Source: Gracilimonas sp031580945
Lineage (GTDB): Bacteria; Bacteroidota; Rhodothermia; Balneolales; Balneolaceae
Direction of reading: 5' to 3'
Assembly (NCBI GenBank): GCA_031580945.1
Contig: JAVLBT010000153.1
Coordinates: 1-7,232, forward strand
DNA: 7,232 nt
A model generated the notes under the pieces. That model did no database searches. It saw only the letters and a program-made list of their open reading frames with translations, and was not told the DNA's origin. Made by a program: the position numbers and the translations under genes. This document shows, piece by piece, positions 6,823 through 7,232 of the stretch (its first letter is position 1; the number at the start of each line of letters is the position of its first letter).

Positions 6823-7232
6823 AATCTAAAATTTTAGTTACAACTCCGGCACCGACGGTACGGCCACCCTCGCGGATCGCAAACCGAAGTCCTTCTTCCA
6901 TCGCTACAGGCTGAATAAGTCCTACATTCAGCTTCACGTTATCGCCCGGCATAACCATCTCTACACCATCGGGCAGCTCACAAGCTCCCGTTACATCGGT
7001 CGTCCGGAAATAAAACTGCGGTCGGTATCCTTTGAAGAACGGCGTGTGGCGCCCTCCCTCGTCTTTGCTCAGCACATATACCTCGCATTCAAATTGTTTG
7101 TGCGGGGTGATCGATCCCGGCTTACACAGCACCATGCCGCGCTCGATCTGCTCCTTGTTGATCCCGCGAAGCAGGATACCGGCGTTGTCGCCCGCCTGCC
7201 CTTCATCAAGCATCCGGCGGAACATCTCAATC
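6821..7232 (-). CDS. tuf: Elongation factor Tu, C-terminal part (5' end outside the window)
   Basis: EF-Tu is the cytoplasmic GTPase that carries aminoacyl-tRNA to the ribosomal A site. Only the last 136 codons are present; the frame is open to the window edge, so the ATG at 7225 is an internal Met (VEMF-type segment), not the start. The GTPase domain is absent from the window. What remains is the latter part of domain II (LDEGQAGDN, LLRG, KPGSITPH) and all of domain III (GGRHTPFFKGYRPQFYFRTT, VEMVMPGDN, GLRFAIREGGRTVGAGVV), ending in TAA. The residues I align with the E. coli kirromycin-site positions Gln329 and Ala375 are present. The gene lies 10 nt upstream of rpsJ, as in bacteria where str and S10 operons are contiguous. 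Codon use is unlike its neighbours: about 57% G+C overall, with GC-ending codons frequent at the upstream end and falling towards the stop. Identity is near certain; whether a second tuf exists elsewhere cannot be seen. Confidence 0.98.
   Translation of the reverse strand, partial: IEMFRRMLDEGQAGDNAGILLRGINKEQIERGMVLCKPGSITPHKQFECEVYVLSKDEGGRHTPFFKGYRPQFYFRTTDVTGACELPDGVEMVMPGDNVKLNVGLIQPVAMEEGLRFAIREGGRTVGAGVVTKILD

Noticed and set aside
7223..7225. ATG at the start of the longest complete tuf-frame open frame, as a possible start of a short EF-Tu-like gene
   Set aside because: The frame is open upstream to the window edge and the preceding Ile-Glu codons match the EF-Tu consensus, so this Met is internal and the gene is cut by the window boundary rather than truncated.

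Overview
The window is a stretch of the bacterial S10–spc ribosomal-protein gene cluster. Every gene is on the minus strand, so transcription runs from high to low coordinates. In that order the window holds the 3' end of tuf (EF-Tu), then rpsJ, rplC, rplD, rplW, rplB, rpsS, rplV, rpsC, rplP, rpmC, rpsQ, rplN, rplX, rplE, rpsN and the first 20 codons of rpsH. The order is the textbook bacterial one, with no insertion, loss or pseudogene. No gap between genes exceeds 24 nt. No RNA gene, mobile element, CRISPR array, terminator or convincing promoter is visible.

The likely host is a bacterium of the Bacteroidota/Chlorobiota/Rhodothermota/Balneolota assemblage, perhaps a Balneolota- or Rhodothermota-like organism. 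This is inferred from the 89-residue zinc-free S14, the DHPMGGGEG motif of L2 (Met where E. coli has His), the long Arg-rich C-terminus of S3, and the moderate G+C of the ribosomal genes (about 40% in lines counted by hand). The phylum call is tentative because it rests on remembered family patterns rather than a search.

Layout: 6821-7232 is tuf, an elongation-factor gene whose base composition is clearly richer in G+C than its neighbours. Positions 2170-6810 are the S10-type block (S10, L3, L4, L23, L2, S19, L22, S3, L16), followed by L29 and S17 down to 1687. Positions 1-1662 are the start of the spc-type block (L14, L24, L5, S14, S8). The tight packing (2-24 nt gaps, one 4-nt ATGA overlap, a 10-nt tuf-rpsJ gap) suggests one long transcript entering from upstream of the window. 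It leaves no room for a separate S10 leader.

Together the genes supply proteins for both ribosomal subunits plus the factor that delivers aminoacyl-tRNA. Several start sites have a good AAGGA-type Shine-Dalgarno about 7 nt upstream. Others have none and may depend on coupling to the gene before. Two genes start with non-ATG codons (rpsJ GTG, rpsC TTG). I found no novel system here. The points most worth a second look are the compositional break in tuf, the leaderless tuf-rpsJ junction and the weak start context of rpsC.
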